Positions 9,635 to 17,554 are shown, numbered from the stretch's first letter. The stretch: DNA of 41,654 nucleotides from JBCCRH01 sp039208045 (GCA_039208045.1 JBCCRH010000005.1:1-41654), one strand, 5' to 3'. The notes: generated from the letters alone by a model not told the origin. Program-made: numbers and translations.

Positions 9635-10093
9635 CTAGAGCTCAGATGTATTAATCCCTCCTAGCACATCTTCTGCCAGATCAGAAAAATCTGCTGGCTC
9701 ATCATTTAACACCTGATCGTACTCGTCTTTAGCCCACATTTCAATGCGATCATTATAAGTGGAAAGAATAACGTCTTTCTCGATTCCAGCATACGTAGCT
9801 AGTCGCTTAGATACTAGAATTCGATCCGCACTATCCAACGCAACTTTTTGCGCTCCACGGTAAAAGTATCGGACGAACTCCCGATTCTTTTTGTTGTACA
9901 AATTCAGTTGATTAATCTCGGCAGTAATTTTTTCCCAAACCGCTTCGGGATAAAGCATGAGGCACTTTTCAAATCCCCGATTAATCACAAAATGATGTGC
10001 CTTACCTTCTCCAAGTTGACTGATCAACCCGCTTGGCATCCGCATGCGCCCCTTGGCATCCACTTTACACTCATATTCACCTAAAAGCTGCAT
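9635..10093 (-). CDS. mraZ: MraZ, transcriptional regulator of the dcw operon
   Basis: MraZ is a DNA-binding protein of the AbrB/SpoVT fold that binds upstream of its own operon. This copy has 152 residues, the usual length. It shows the paired signatures YECKVDAKGRMRMPSGL in the first half and DSADRILVSKRL in the second, which are the two swapped-hairpin repeats of the family. It is the first gene of the cluster, with rsmH 3 bases downstream. Two TGGG boxes upstream suggest autoregulation. Confidence 0.96.
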   Translation of the reverse strand: MQLLGEYECKVDAKGRMRMPSGLISQLGEGKAHHFVINRGFEKCLMLYPEAVWEKITAEINQLNLYNKKNREFVRYFYRGAQKVALDSADRILVSKRLATYAGIEKDVILSTYNDRIEMWAKDEYDQVLNDEPADFSDLAEDVLGGINTSEL

Positions 10094-10120
10094 TTATACA
10101 CTTGACACATTATTTCTATT

Positions 10121-10128
10121 CAAAAGTA
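10121..10128 (-). promoter_or_regulatory. Candidate -7 box of the dcw operon promoter
   Basis: Read on the minus strand this is TACTTTTG, a full match to the Bacteroidota -7 consensus TAnnTTTG. It lies about 28 bases before the mraZ ATG, leaving a short leader of about 20 bases. No clear -33 TTTG is seen at the usual distance, so the promoter may depend on the operator region just upstream. Inference from sequence only. Confidence 0.5.
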
Positions 10129-10146
10129 TTATATTTTAACACACTT

Positions 10147-10161
10147 TCCCACTTTTACCCA
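10147..10161 (-). promoter_or_regulatory. Candidate MraZ operator: two TGGG boxes 10 bp apart
   Basis: On the minus strand the sequence reads TGGGT, five bases, TGGGA, so the boxes repeat with a 10-bp period. MraZ of E. coli is known to bind TGGGN repeats separated by five bases upstream of mraZ. The boxes lie about 20-40 bases upstream of the candidate -7 box, overlapping the place where -33 would be, which fits repression. Flanking AAAGTG half-matches extend the region slightly on both sides. Confidence 0.6.
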
Positions 10162-10211
10162 CATTTATATCACTTTTAAAGCAACTTTTTCCTCACGTTG
10201 TCAAGACATTA

Positions 10212-10438
10212 TCAAAATAGGTAGTATCTGTACGCAAATAAGTAAAAACTAAATTTGTTACTCCATAAATTTAATAAACTTTTTGTTTTTAAATTAGATT
10301 TGGGAAGAAAATCCAGGGGCGATACAAGCATGGCATGTACTTGGCAGAGCGCACTAAACCTCCAAACCTGCCCGATGCAGGCGAGTCCGCTGGGCGCGTA
10401 CAAAAGGAAGCGTTGGAAAGCAGGAAGCAAAGATTCAA
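10212..10438. other. Intergenic stretch with a GC-richer island and small hairpin
   Basis: The stretch between the dcw promoter and the glycosyltransferase gene has no recognisable gene. Short open frames on both strands look fortuitous. It is AT-rich up to about 10,305, then becomes GC-richer. It includes a perfect hairpin with arms CCTGC at 10,367-10,371 and GCAGG at 10,377-10,381, and at 10,331-10,346 a sequence resembling a sigma-54 promoter. It could hold a small RNA or be the remnant of a mobile piece; neither is shown. Confidence 0.35.
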
Positions 10439-11167
10439 TCAGGCATAAGAAGCAAAAAAGCTACGCCAGCGCATTTGCAGCACCCCTAGAATAGCCTCTT
10501 TGACAATGCCTTTCGACATTTTGGAAACGCCTTCAATGCGGTCGGTGAAGGTGATAGGAATTTCTACAATCTTGAACCCAAGGGAGCGGGAGGCGAATTT
10601 CATTTCTATTTGAAAAGCATAGCCGACAAAACGTATCTTATCGAGATTAATTTTTTCTAATACTGTTCTGCGGTAGCAGACAAATCCGGCGGTGGGATCC
10701 TTTACGGGCATTAGCGTCACAAAACGCACATATAGGCTAGCCCCATAAGAGAGGAAGACTCGATCAAAAGGCCAGTTTTCCAATTTCCCTCCTTTCACAT
10801 AGCGGGAGCCAACAGCTACGTCAGCCGTTTGCTGGATCATGGCCTCGTGGAGGCGAAGTAAATCATTGGGATTATGAGAGAAGTCGGCATCCATCTCAAA
10901 GAAAAAATGGTAATGCCGCTCTAAGCCCCACTTGAAGCCCGTAATGTAAGCAGTGCCCAGCCCTAGCTTACCGGATCGTTCTACTAAAAATAAGCGATTG
11001 GGATAGTTGGCTTGTGCTGATTTTACCAAGTCAGCCGTGCCGTCAGGTGAGCCATCGTCAATAATTAAAACATCAAATGGATGTTGGAGTTGCATCACTG
11101 TGTCAATCATCCGAATGATATTCCCTTTTTCGTTGTAAGTTGGAATGATTACTAAACAATCAGTCAA
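10439..11167 (-). CDS. Polyprenol-phosphate hexosyltransferase, GT2 family (DPM1-like)
   Basis: The protein is 242 residues with a GT-A fold and no C-terminal membrane domain, matching dolichyl/polyprenol-phosphate mannosyltransferases. The N-terminus LVIIPTYNEKGNI is typical. DDGSPDGT is the nucleotide-binding motif, and LGLGTAYITGFKWGL and MDADFSHNP give the metal-binding DxD. VGSRYVKGG and DPTAGFVCYRR follow, both hallmarks of the family. It probably transfers a sugar from a nucleotide donor to a lipid phosphate at the cytoplasmic membrane. The acceptor and sugar cannot be read from sequence. It is a single gene in its own transcript, as the neighbours are distant or divergent. Confidence 0.88.
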   Translation of the reverse strand: MTDCLVIIPTYNEKGNIIRMIDTVMQLQHPFDVLIIDDGSPDGTADLVKSAQANYPNRLFLVERSGKLGLGTAYITGFKWGLERHYHFFFEMDADFSHNPNDLLRLHEAMIQQTADVAVGSRYVKGGKLENWPFDRVFLSYGASLYVRFVTLMPVKDPTAGFVCYRRTVLEKINLDKIRFVGYAFQIEMKFASRSLGFKIVEIPITFTDRIEGVSKMSKGIVKEAILGVLQMRWRSFFASYA

Positions 11168-11347
11168 GGCTTGCGATCAATTTTTTGGTAAAGGCCCAAA
11201 TATAGATCAATTTTTCGGCATCATTGGGCAAGTAATAGCAATTAAACCTTTTTTTTGATTTTATAGTTGCTCTCCTCCCTTTTTTAAGAACTTTCACTTG
11301 TCTAACGCACTGTTTGATTAATGACACTTTAAACGACTAATAGTCTT

Positions 11348-11355
11348 TACTTTTG
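11348..11355 (+). promoter_or_regulatory. Candidate -7 box upstream of the outer-membrane barrel gene
   Basis: TACTTTTG matches TAnnTTTG exactly and ends 28 bases before the ATG at 11,384. No convincing -33 box was found at the expected spacing. The rest of the 216-base gap to the divergent glycosyltransferase gene holds nothing else recognised, apart from a direct repeat of GATCAATTTTT near 11,172 and 11,203. Confidence 0.4.
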
Positions 11356-11383
11356 ACTTGCTCACCAAAGTCAACTATACATT

Positions 11384-12205
11384 ATGCAACAAAGGCTCCA
11401 TTTACTATTGATCATTCTTGGGTGCTTGGGCCCATTTTTTTGTTTGGCTCAGGGGCCAATAAGTGGTTTTATGCCGGGGCGTAAGGTAACGGATTTTGCC
11501 CTAAATTATGGATATGAGTCGTATGATCAGTATTTCTTTGGGTCAGAAAAACAGGCTGCGAGTAATACGATTCAATCGCTCAGTTTATTCATTGAGCATG
11601 GTATATCCAATAGAGCGAGTGTAGTGTTCACCGTGCCTTACATCTGGATCGATTCGGAAAACGAGGGAATTCAGGATGCCATTCTAGCAATTAAATATCG
11701 CAATCAGCGCAAGACGTACGACAACGGCAACTTAAACTTCATTACAAGTATAGGGCTGAGTGTGCCTGCATCCGCTTATGATGCAGAAACTGACAATCCT
11801 ATCGGTAATCGAAACTTTACCTTCCAAGGCCGTTTCCTGATGCAGTATAACTTTAATTATGGATTTTTTATTCACCTACAAAGTGGTATCGACTTCCAAT
11901 TTGCGCCGGTGAGCCGTTCGGCACTCCCCCTACTATTTCGGACAGGTTTTGGAGCAAAATATTTTTATGTGGATGGATGGATCGAGTATTTCACCACTTT
12001 TAATGCAGGCGCGGATACTCAATTGACAGGAGGAAGTGGATCACAATGGTGGCGGCTAGGGCTTACTGGCTACGCACCTATTTATAAAGGACTTGGCGCC
12101 TTTGTTGGATGGGCTTATATTCCTACCGGAAAAAACATAGGGCAGTCGCACCGGCTCAATACAGGTATTGTATATAAACTTAAAGGCAGGTCAAAGAAAG
12201 AATAA
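11384..12205 (+). CDS. Predicted outer-membrane beta-barrel protein
   Basis: The protein has 273 residues with an N-terminal signal peptide (hydrophobic run LHLLLIILGCLGPFFCLA, likely cleaved after LAQ). The remainder has alternating aromatic and polar residues such as FALNYGYESYDQYFF, and ends in repeated beta-strand-like segments (WWRLGLTGYAPIYKGLGAFVGWAYIPTG). This resembles the transporter/MetA-pathway-of-phenol-degradation type barrels often annotated in Gram-negatives. I do not recognise the exact family or substrate. It is transcribed away from the glycosyltransferase gene and ends 9 bases before a convergent gene. Confidence 0.7.
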   Translation: MQQRLHLLLIILGCLGPFFCLAQGPISGFMPGRKVTDFALNYGYESYDQYFFGSEKQAASNTIQSLSLFIEHGISNRASVVFTVPYIWIDSENEGIQDAILAIKYRNQRKTYDNGNLNFITSIGLSVPASAYDAETDNPIGNRNFTFQGRFLMQYNFNYGFFIHLQSGIDFQFAPVSRSALPLLFRTGFGAKYFYVDGWIEYFTTFNAGADTQLTGGSGSQWWRLGLTGYAPIYKGLGAFVGWAYIPTGKNIGQSHRLNTGIVYKLKGRSKKE

Positions 12206-12213
12206 GGTAATGA

Positions 12214-12573
12214 CTATACTAGATCGTCATCTTTCCAATTACGCGCTTGTTTTTTTAGTTCTCTTAAGTCCAGCGTTTCAGTACCGTTCTTTTGATCAGG
12301 GTCGTACCCCATCTTTTGTAGTTCTTCTGCTATAGCTCGTTTTTCCCAAGCCTTATCCATGTCACCAACTCCAGGAATGCCGAACACATCAACATAGTGA
12401 AAACCTATGCCTATTCCCCATCCAAGCATTGGCCAATGAAACCACCAGTTTCCGGGAGAGGTCAAATAATTTAGGATAAAAAAGAACGCTCCCATCACGA
12501 CATAAGACGAAAAATGGGAATAAAATCCTCTCTTCTTTTTAACACGCTTTTGAGCTTCTAAATACGGATTCAT
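12214..12573 (-). CDS. 2TM domain-containing membrane protein
   Basis: This 119-residue protein has a basic N-terminus (EAQKRVKKKRGFYSHFSSYV), two transmembrane helices separated by a short loop (NWWFHWPMLGWGIGIGFH) and a charged tail. This is the layout of the 2TM domain family (PF13239), often fused to or beside LytTR and histidine kinase genes in Bacteroidota. Function is unknown. The tail LDLRELKKQARNWKDDDLV shares a LDLxELK ... W+D ... V pattern with the neighbouring upstream gene, so the two are probably diverged duplicates. It is co-directional with that gene, 23 bases apart. Confidence 0.8.
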   Translation of the reverse strand: MNPYLEAQKRVKKKRGFYSHFSSYVVMGAFFFILNYLTSPGNWWFHWPMLGWGIGIGFHYVDVFGIPGVGDMDKAWEKRAIAEELQKMGYDPDQKNGTETLDLRELKKQARNWKDDDLV

Positions 12574-12596
12574 CTTACAATTCTATGCTTTTAATT

Positions 12597-12989
12597 TTAA
12601 ACAATTTCACCTTCATCCCAGCTATAAGACTTCGATTTTGAAGTCCTCCCGTTAGGCTTATTTTTATAATAGGTCTTCAGCTCGTTTAAATCTAATTTGT
12701 CGGGCACTTCTTCTCGGCCTGCTTTTTCGTACTCTTTTCGCATTATTTCCAACTCCCAATCGCCACCAATCCATTTTTCAATGGGTTTTGTACCAAATGT
12801 CTTTGCGAAATGTATTAGTAGTATAATTATCCAGATGAAAAAAGGTTTAAGAATGTCTCCTGCATCTATAAATCCACAAAAGTTAGCCCATATAATGCCG
12901 ACTAACACAAAACCAAATACTCTTAAATGTTTATAAAACTTAATTTTTTGGTAGGTCAATTCTTCTAATTTAGATGTATCTCGGATCAT
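12597..12989 (-). CDS. 2TM domain-like membrane protein (diverged paralogue)
   Basis: This 130-residue protein has two hydrophobic helices (about residues 25-42 and 48-65) after a charged N-terminus (YQKIKFYKHLRVFGF). The tail ends LDLNELKTYYKNKPNGR ... YSWDEGEIV. The pattern matches the 2TM family in outline, though the loop between helices has lost the usual Trp/His residues seen in the downstream neighbour. It is likely a duplicated, faster-evolving copy. No LytTR or kinase partner is next to the pair. Confidence 0.65.
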   Translation of the reverse strand: MIRDTSKLEELTYQKIKFYKHLRVFGFVLVGIIWANFCGFIDAGDILKPFFIWIIILLIHFAKTFGTKPIEKWIGGDWELEIMRKEYEKAGREEVPDKLDLNELKTYYKNKPNGRTSKSKSYSWDEGEIV

Positions 12990-13067
12990 ATTGCATATTT
13001 TGACACGATAATATAAGAATAATTGATTAGTTCCAGAAAAACTAGACGAAGGTCTTCATATTTATGG

Positions 13068-13418
13068 TCAAAGTTTCTTAACAATTAAACTTCCAGTGAG
13101 TGCGCCGAGTCCAGCGACTAATCCGCCAAAGACGGCTGTCACTAAGGGTAATGCACTTCCAGGAATTCCCCCAAACAAGATTCCCATACGTGCTGAGAGA
13201 ATACCTTCGTTGAGAAAATCAAGATAATAAGCATAGCCTCCCCACAACAAAGCAGCGCCTAAAAAACCTGCCACAAAGGCAAGAGCAGGGCTTAGTTTTA
13301 CAAATAAACTGAGCAAGGCTGCAAACAAAGCCACACTCCACCAGGGCAAAAAGGGAAGAAAAAAGTGCAGGGCTCCCGAAACAACCGCTAAAAGTAGGAC
13401 AAACAATATAAAGCGCAT
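13068..13418 (-). CDS. Small hydrophobic membrane protein of unknown function
   Basis: The protein has 116 residues that are almost entirely hydrophobic, forming about four transmembrane helices rich in Ala, Gly and Leu. It ends with GGLVAGLGALTGSLIVKKL. It starts one base after the stop of the penicillin-acylase gene upstream, so the two are very likely translated from one mRNA. That link suggests a role at the membrane near the acylase, but nothing identifies it. Not recognised. Confidence 0.6.
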   Translation of the reverse strand: MRFILFVLLLAVVSGALHFFLPFLPWWSVALFAALLSLFVKLSPALAFVAGFLGAALLWGGYAYYLDFLNEGILSARMGILFGGIPGSALPLVTAVFGGLVAGLGALTGSLIVKKL

Positions 13419-13419
13419 C

Positions 13420-15867
13420 TTATTGGTAGGTTTGTGTAAGTAATGGTTGATTAATCCAATCGGTTGGCGTTTTCATCAGGTACAAGGGATAGTACTCCCC
13501 CTTAACCCAAGGCTGTACCGTATGATCATAATAGGGACTTCCAGGATTACCAGACTGCCCTCCAGGGTATATTCCCTCTGCTTTTGAGCCATTTTCATCA
13601 AATGCTACAATCATTCGCCAGGAAGGGCCGTGGCTCCCTTTAATAGAGTTTGGTGCATCCTTATAGCCACCTACCATCAAGTTATAAACCCCAAAAGCTG
13701 GAATAAATCCCAGATGATTGATTCGAGTACTCTTGTACTTCCCCCAATCAAATGCAGGGTCAGTCCACTCCTCTTCCATCTCAGAGGCAATCTTTTGAAA
13801 ACAGCGTACTACCACGTCTTTGGCCTGCTCTACCGCGTCTGTCTCCTGAATATCAAAGATGGCATGCGACGGATAGTTACCCAGTAAATCAACCAAACGC
13901 CATTCTTCTGGAAACAGCATCTCCATAGAATCTGCCAAAGTATATATCTCATCAAACGTTTCTTTATAGACTGCTTGCATCGTTTTTCGGAATACGATCG
14001 GGGCCTTCCAGTCCATTTCAAACTGGTAATTCCAAGTTTTTAGACTATCGTACATCGATTGTTCCAACGAACTTTTGCTGATACTATCAAGCAAAGCCAA
14101 TAAAATAGGAGTGGCCTCTTCAGCTGCCAAGCTATAATTATCCAGCTGTAAGGCTTTCATATCCTCTACTGTCACTTTAGACATCTGCTCTAATCGCCGA
14201 TTGATATACCTGCCCCGATATTCATCAAAGCCCCCATTATAGTAATAGGGATAATCTTTCGAAGCCGAGTGCTGATTAGCGGAAGCGACAAATCCACGAG
14301 CTGGATTTTTGTCCTTTGGCACTTGTTCGCGTGGGATGAATCCATTCCAAGCAGAAGCTTTGGTACTTCCATCCTGTACAAATCGCCCTTGTTGGTTTTC
14401 CTTTACAGGAAATTTCCCTCCAATAGTCATAGCGATATCCCCGTCTTTGCTGGCAAAAACGAAGTTCTGTGCGGGCGTATCATAGCCATTAAAGGCTGTA
14501 AGATAATCCTCGTAGTTTTTTCCTCCCATCAAGCGAGTGAGGTAAGCTAGCTCATAGAATGGCTTTTTGTCGGGCTGGTCGTGAGCGAGCCAACGCATCG
14601 CCATATCTTTGTAGGCATCCCCATCTGCTTCGTACACTACCGGCCCCCAAATCGTGTAACGAACGGTATCCAGCACATCTTCCTGACCGCGCACTTTGAT
14701 CCGTTCCACGATCAAATCCACCTCTTTAGTTTCCCCATCTAATAGATAAGTCGTCTTTTCCTCATTAGCCCACTGTATGGTATACCAATCGAGCACATCT
14801 TGTCCTACATTAGTATTTCCCCAGCTAATATTTTCATTGAAACCAATAATAATGGCGGGTAGCCCTGGCAAAGAAACGCCATAGCAGTTCACCTCTGGTG
14901 TTTGTATTTGTATTTCATACCAAATAGCAGGTAAGGTCAACCCTAAATGCGGATCATTTGCTAGAATGGGATAACCTGAAGCTGTTTTGGTACCATCTAC
15001 TGCCCAATTGTTACTCCCCGTAGAAGGGTCAGCCATTTCGAAAGGTCGAAATGGGATTACTGAACTCAAATCGGCAGGTAGATCGCTAGTATTCTCTTCT
15101 TCAGTAGAAATGGTTTCAAAATCATACGCAACAGCATCAGGGATAACGGGAGACTGGGTAGGAATACGCTCTGGGTATAAAAACTGAAATAACGAATCGC
15201 CAAATATCCTCATAGCATTAGTTGCTGGAATATCTGAGTGCCGAGCACAAAGGGCCTCTGCCATGCTTTTATTGAAGATGGCGCTTTTGAGGGGCGACCA
15301 GTACTCTGGCTGGTAGTTGAGCAGTTTGAATTCTAAAGGATAGTCCGCTTCCTGCAGCTGGTCGATCCAGGCATTCACCCCTGCGGAATAGGCCTCAATT
15401 TGAGCAATTTCTTCCGGACTCTCTTTCCATGCTGCCAACGTATTTTCGGCTGCCGAAATAATTCCCTTCCGCCGCTGTAGTCGATCCCTTTCTAGCAACC
15501 GAGGCCCCATTACCTCAGCCAACTGCCCAGCAGTCGCACGCACTGAAATATCCATTTGCCACAAGCGATACTTTGCTGTAATATATCCCTGCACATAATA
15601 AGCATCTTCTAGATTTTGAGCGAAAATGTGTGGAACCAAACGCTCATCAAATACCACTTCTACCTTATCAGAAAGGGCTGGAAGATCAACTATTTGATTG
15701 GTATGCTGATTATCTACTGCCTCTGCATTTTGCCAAAAGCCAGTAAACGGATTGATTAATTTGCCGATAGGAGGAATACTTTGGCCGAAAGGCTGATGCC
15801 AACTACCTAATACGATCAGTGCAATTGTACACAAGAGGGCTGCTGAAATAGATAGAATTGAACGCAT
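13420..15867 (-). CDS. Penicillin acylase family Ntn hydrolase (peptidase S45)
   Basis: Family members are exported precursors that self-cleave into alpha and beta chains and hydrolyse amide bonds of penicillins, acyl-homoserine lactones or related compounds. The autocleavage site TGSNNWAV is present; its Ser, the new N-terminal nucleophile, is residue 285 from the ATG used here. Other family blocks are the N-terminal AYYVQGYITAKYRLWQMD, NDPHLGLTLPAIWYE just after the nucleophile, and GHSHGPSWRM-like GSHGPSWRMIV near the end. I prefer the ATG at 15,867 (MRSILSISAALL, a good signal anchor). A candidate promoter ends at about 15,925, which would leave ATGs at 15,912 and 15,972 at or upstream of the transcript start. 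The physiological substrate is unknown. Confidence 0.9.
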   Translation of the reverse strand: MRSILSISAALLCTIALIVLGSWHQPFGQSIPPIGKLINPFTGFWQNAEAVDNQHTNQIVDLPALSDKVEVVFDERLVPHIFAQNLEDAYYVQGYITAKYRLWQMDISVRATAGQLAEVMGPRLLERDRLQRRKGIISAAENTLAAWKESPEEIAQIEAYSAGVNAWIDQLQEADYPLEFKLLNYQPEYWSPLKSAIFNKSMAEALCARHSDIPATNAMRIFGDSLFQFLYPERIPTQSPVIPDAVAYDFETISTEEENTSDLPADLSSVIPFRPFEMADPSTGSNNWAVDGTKTASGYPILANDPHLGLTLPAIWYEIQIQTPEVNCYGVSLPGLPAIIIGFNENISWGNTNVGQDVLDWYTIQWANEEKTTYLLDGETKEVDLIVERIKVRGQEDVLDTVRYTIWGPVVYEADGDAYKDMAMRWLAHDQPDKKPFYELAYLTRLMGGKNYEDYLTAFNGYDTPAQNFVFASKDGDIAMTIGGKFPVKENQQGRFVQDGSTKASAWNGFIPREQVPKDKNPARGFVASANQHSASKDYPYYYNGGFDEYRGRYINRRLEQMSKVTVEDMKALQLDNYSLAAEEATPILLALLDSISKSSLEQSMYDSLKTWNYQFEMDWKAPIVFRKTMQAVYKETFDEIYTLADSMEMLFPEEWRLVDLLGNYPSHAIFDIQETDAVEQAKDVVVRCFQKIASEMEEEWTDPAFDWGKYKSTRINHLGFIPAFGVYNLMVGGYKDAPNSIKGSHGPSWRMIVAFDENGSKAEGIYPGGQSGNPGSPYYDHTVQPWVKGEYYPLYLMKTPTDWINQPLLTQTYQ

Positions 15868-15924
15868 ATCCGATTTTACGATTAGTGGTAAGGGGAGGCT
15901 TAAATTAAACATTTTTTTTCCAAA

Positions 15925-15954
15925 CAAGTCTATTTGTGGTTTGTTACAAGACAA
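15925..15954 (-). promoter_or_regulatory. Candidate promoter of the penicillin-acylase gene
   Basis: On the minus strand, TTG is followed by 19 bases and then TAGACTTG, one mismatch from TAnnTTTG. The spacing equals the Bacteroidota TTTG-N19-TAnnTTTG arrangement. A transcript would begin near 15,918 and give a leader of about 50 bases to the ATG at 15,867, which supports that start over the longer frame. Confidence 0.45.
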
Positions 15955-15976
15955 TTTGAAATAAGCCCACACTAAA

Positions 15977-16537
15977 ATGTATCCAAATTACCTTCTTTTG
16001 CTCTTCACCAGCTTACTATTTTTAGGATCGTGTTCCAACACTAGTGCCCCACAGAAAGCGGTTGATCAGGCGTTCAAAACAACCCCTCCTTCTAGGATTT
16101 ACTTCAAAAATATCCGCTCTGCCTCTTACAGTACCCTTGATAATGAACGAGAAGGAATGGATCTGTATCGCTTGCGCAAATACGAGCAACCGGCTAAAGC
16201 ATTCCGTATCGTACCCACCATTGCGGACTACTGGCTGAACGATCAAGCGTACATTCTATTTCAATTTGAGAATCCCGATACCTTAGCCCTTACTACTCCA
16301 TTGGAGATTCAGTGGGAGTCGTCTGGCCAAGAGAATGGAAGCGTGCAACTAACTCCAATGAATCAGAAGGGGCAGCATGCTTTCGCCAAAAACTTGTATG
16401 AGCTTCTCCAACAAAAACATCAGCTATTTCTTGCCTTAGAAGACAATAAGCGAGTTAAAATTTTTGACAATCATCAAGAATTGTCGTATATTATGACGGT
16501 ATTGAGAGATTACTTCAAATTGACAGAGGCCATTTAG
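15977..16537 (+). CDS. Putative lipoprotein, unknown function
   Basis: The protein has 186 residues and an N-terminal lipoprotein signal: a short hydrophobic run (YLLLLFTSLLFL) followed by the lipobox LGSC, with Cys at about residue 19. The mature part is mixed alpha/beta and soluble-looking, with no domain that I recognise. It should be anchored in the outer or inner membrane facing the periplasm. It is transcribed divergently from the penicillin-acylase gene, sharing a gap of about 110 bases. That arrangement hints at shared regulation only. Confidence 0.75.
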   Translation: MYPNYLLLLFTSLLFLGSCSNTSAPQKAVDQAFKTTPPSRIYFKNIRSASYSTLDNEREGMDLYRLRKYEQPAKAFRIVPTIADYWLNDQAYILFQFENPDTLALTTPLEIQWESSGQENGSVQLTPMNQKGQHAFAKNLYELLQQKHQLFLALEDNKRVKIFDNHQELSYIMTVLRDYFKLTEAI

Positions 16538-16790
16538 ATTTTATCGAAAAAAAATCACAATCACACAGCGTATTATCCCTAAGTCTTTTATTAAACAGAG
16601 TTCCTCACGACAAAAGCCTCATTTTTAACTGTCACAACTTCGCCTTTAGTATAAAAATCAGTTTTTCACATTGACAAAAACGAGTTGTTTTCAACTTAAA
16701 CAGGCAAATTTGCATGTCACTTTTTTTGGGTGATTCTTGCATATAAATTGACTGTAAATAGCTGATCAAGCCCAATTAAGCCAGTGAAAA
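16538..16790. other. AT-rich intergenic stretch with no gene recognised
   Basis: The 253 bases after the lipoprotein gene show no plausible coding frame. They contain TTGACA near 16,672 and short T runs that could be promoter elements for the RNA candidate that follows, but no full promoter is convincing. No tRNA-like fold was seen. Confidence 0.4.
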
Positions 16791-16938
16791 GACCTGTTCT
16801 GACAGGTCACAAAAATTTAAAAACATACTTGTCTTTTCTATCAAAAGCCTGTATGTTTGTGACGAATCTTAAAAAGTAGTTTTTGTGTTTATTTGTTTGG
16901 GTTAGAGGCCCTTGCTACTCAAAGCAAGGGTTTTTTTT
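16791..16938 (+). ncRNA. Candidate structured non-coding RNA
   Basis: The segment lies between genes and holds a chain of strong inverted repeats. The first is a perfect hairpin with arms GACCTGT (16,791-16,797) and ACAGGTC (16,802-16,808). Next is a longer rod whose right arm GTATGTTTGTGAC (16,851-16,863) pairs with GTCACAAA (16,806-16,813) and ACATAC (16,823-16,828), leaving an internal bulge. It ends in a strong intrinsic terminator. A rod with a bulge and its own terminator recalls 6S-type RNAs, but I cannot match a known family. The 5' end is not defined and could lie further upstream. Confidence 0.4.
16909..16938 (+). terminator. Rho-independent terminator (plus strand)
   Basis: Arms CCCTTGC (16,909-16,915) and GCAAGGG (16,924-16,930) form a perfect 7-bp stem with an 8-base loop, followed by eight T residues. 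It lies about 370 bases past the lipoprotein gene, too far to be simply its terminator, which argues for a separate transcript ending here. Confidence 0.8.
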
Positions 16939-16955
16939 ATTTCATTTTGACGCAT

Positions 16956-16998
16956 AAAAAAATCCCTCTTTCCGCCGAAGCGAAAAGAGGGATTTTTT
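16956..16998. terminator. Bidirectional terminator between the RNA candidate and the DUF1573 gene
   Basis: Arms ATCCCTCTTT (16,962-16,971) and AAAGAGGGAT (16,984-16,993) are perfectly complementary. An A run precedes and a T run follows, so the hairpin has a T tail on either strand. It lies 29 bases past the stop of the minus-strand DUF1573 gene and should end that transcript, and would also stop any plus-strand read-through. Confidence 0.8.
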
Positions 16999-17026
16999 GT
17001 GTGTAATGCTTCCTAATTAAGGAATA

Positions 17027-17497
17027 TTAGAACCCACCATTAAACATATTATCGTTAGCAGGTACACCTTCTTCTTGTGCTTGCTTTTCTACTTTACCTT
17101 TAATAGTCAGCACAATATTATCACCTTCTACATTGGTAGTTAGCGTTACACGCTTTGTAAACGAACCAATTCGCTTAGTATCGTAGCGCACCTTAATTTC
17201 GCCATCATCACCTGGCGCGATAGGCTCTTTTGGCCATTGTGGTACAGTACATCCGCAGCTTCCTTTAGCGTGCTTAATTACCAAAGGTGCACTACCTGTA
17301 TTTTTGAATTTGAACACACGGTAAGGATCCGCATTTTGCACGATCGTACCATAATCAATTGTTGTAGATTCAAACTCCATTTTTGCACCAGCAGTCTGAG
17401 CTTCTTCCACGCGTTCTGCGCTAGCTGCATCTACTTGTGCCATTGTGACCGTCGCCATGCTAAACACTAGCACTAAGACCATAAAAATGCGATTCAT
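17027..17497 (-). CDS. DUF1573 domain secreted protein
   Basis: The 156-residue protein has a clear signal peptide (FMVLVLVFSMATVTMAQ, cleavage likely after MAQ). It then carries a DUF1573 immunoglobulin-like domain with the diagnostic FKFKNTGSAPLVI and SCGCTVPQWPKEPIAPG. The paired cysteines in SCGC are the family hallmark. The domain resembles periplasmic ASPM/HYDIN-like folds. Such proteins are common and often abundant in Bacteroidota, with unknown function. It is a single-gene transcript, bounded by a terminator downstream and a promoter-like box upstream. Confidence 0.88.
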   Translation of the reverse strand: MNRIFMVLVLVFSMATVTMAQVDAASAERVEEAQTAGAKMEFESTTIDYGTIVQNADPYRVFKFKNTGSAPLVIKHAKGSCGCTVPQWPKEPIAPGDDGEIKVRYDTKRIGSFTKRVTLTTNVEGDNIVLTIKGKVEKQAQEEGVPANDNMFNGGF

Positions 17498-17546
17498 CCC
17501 TAGATATTTTTAGTTAAAGAAATTAAGTTCAATTGCATTTGTCAAA

Positions 17547-17554
17547 CAAAAATA
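17547..17554 (-). promoter_or_regulatory. Candidate -7 box of the DUF1573 gene
   Basis: Minus-strand TATTTTTG fits TAnnTTTG. It lies 50 bases upstream of the ATG. A TTTG further upstream is at a non-standard distance, so the -33 assignment is open. Confidence 0.4.

Noticed and set aside
10255..10494. Plus-strand small ORF of 79 residues overlapping the glycosyltransferase end
   Set aside because: No family resemblance, mixed composition, and no convincing start signal; the island is described as intergenic instead.
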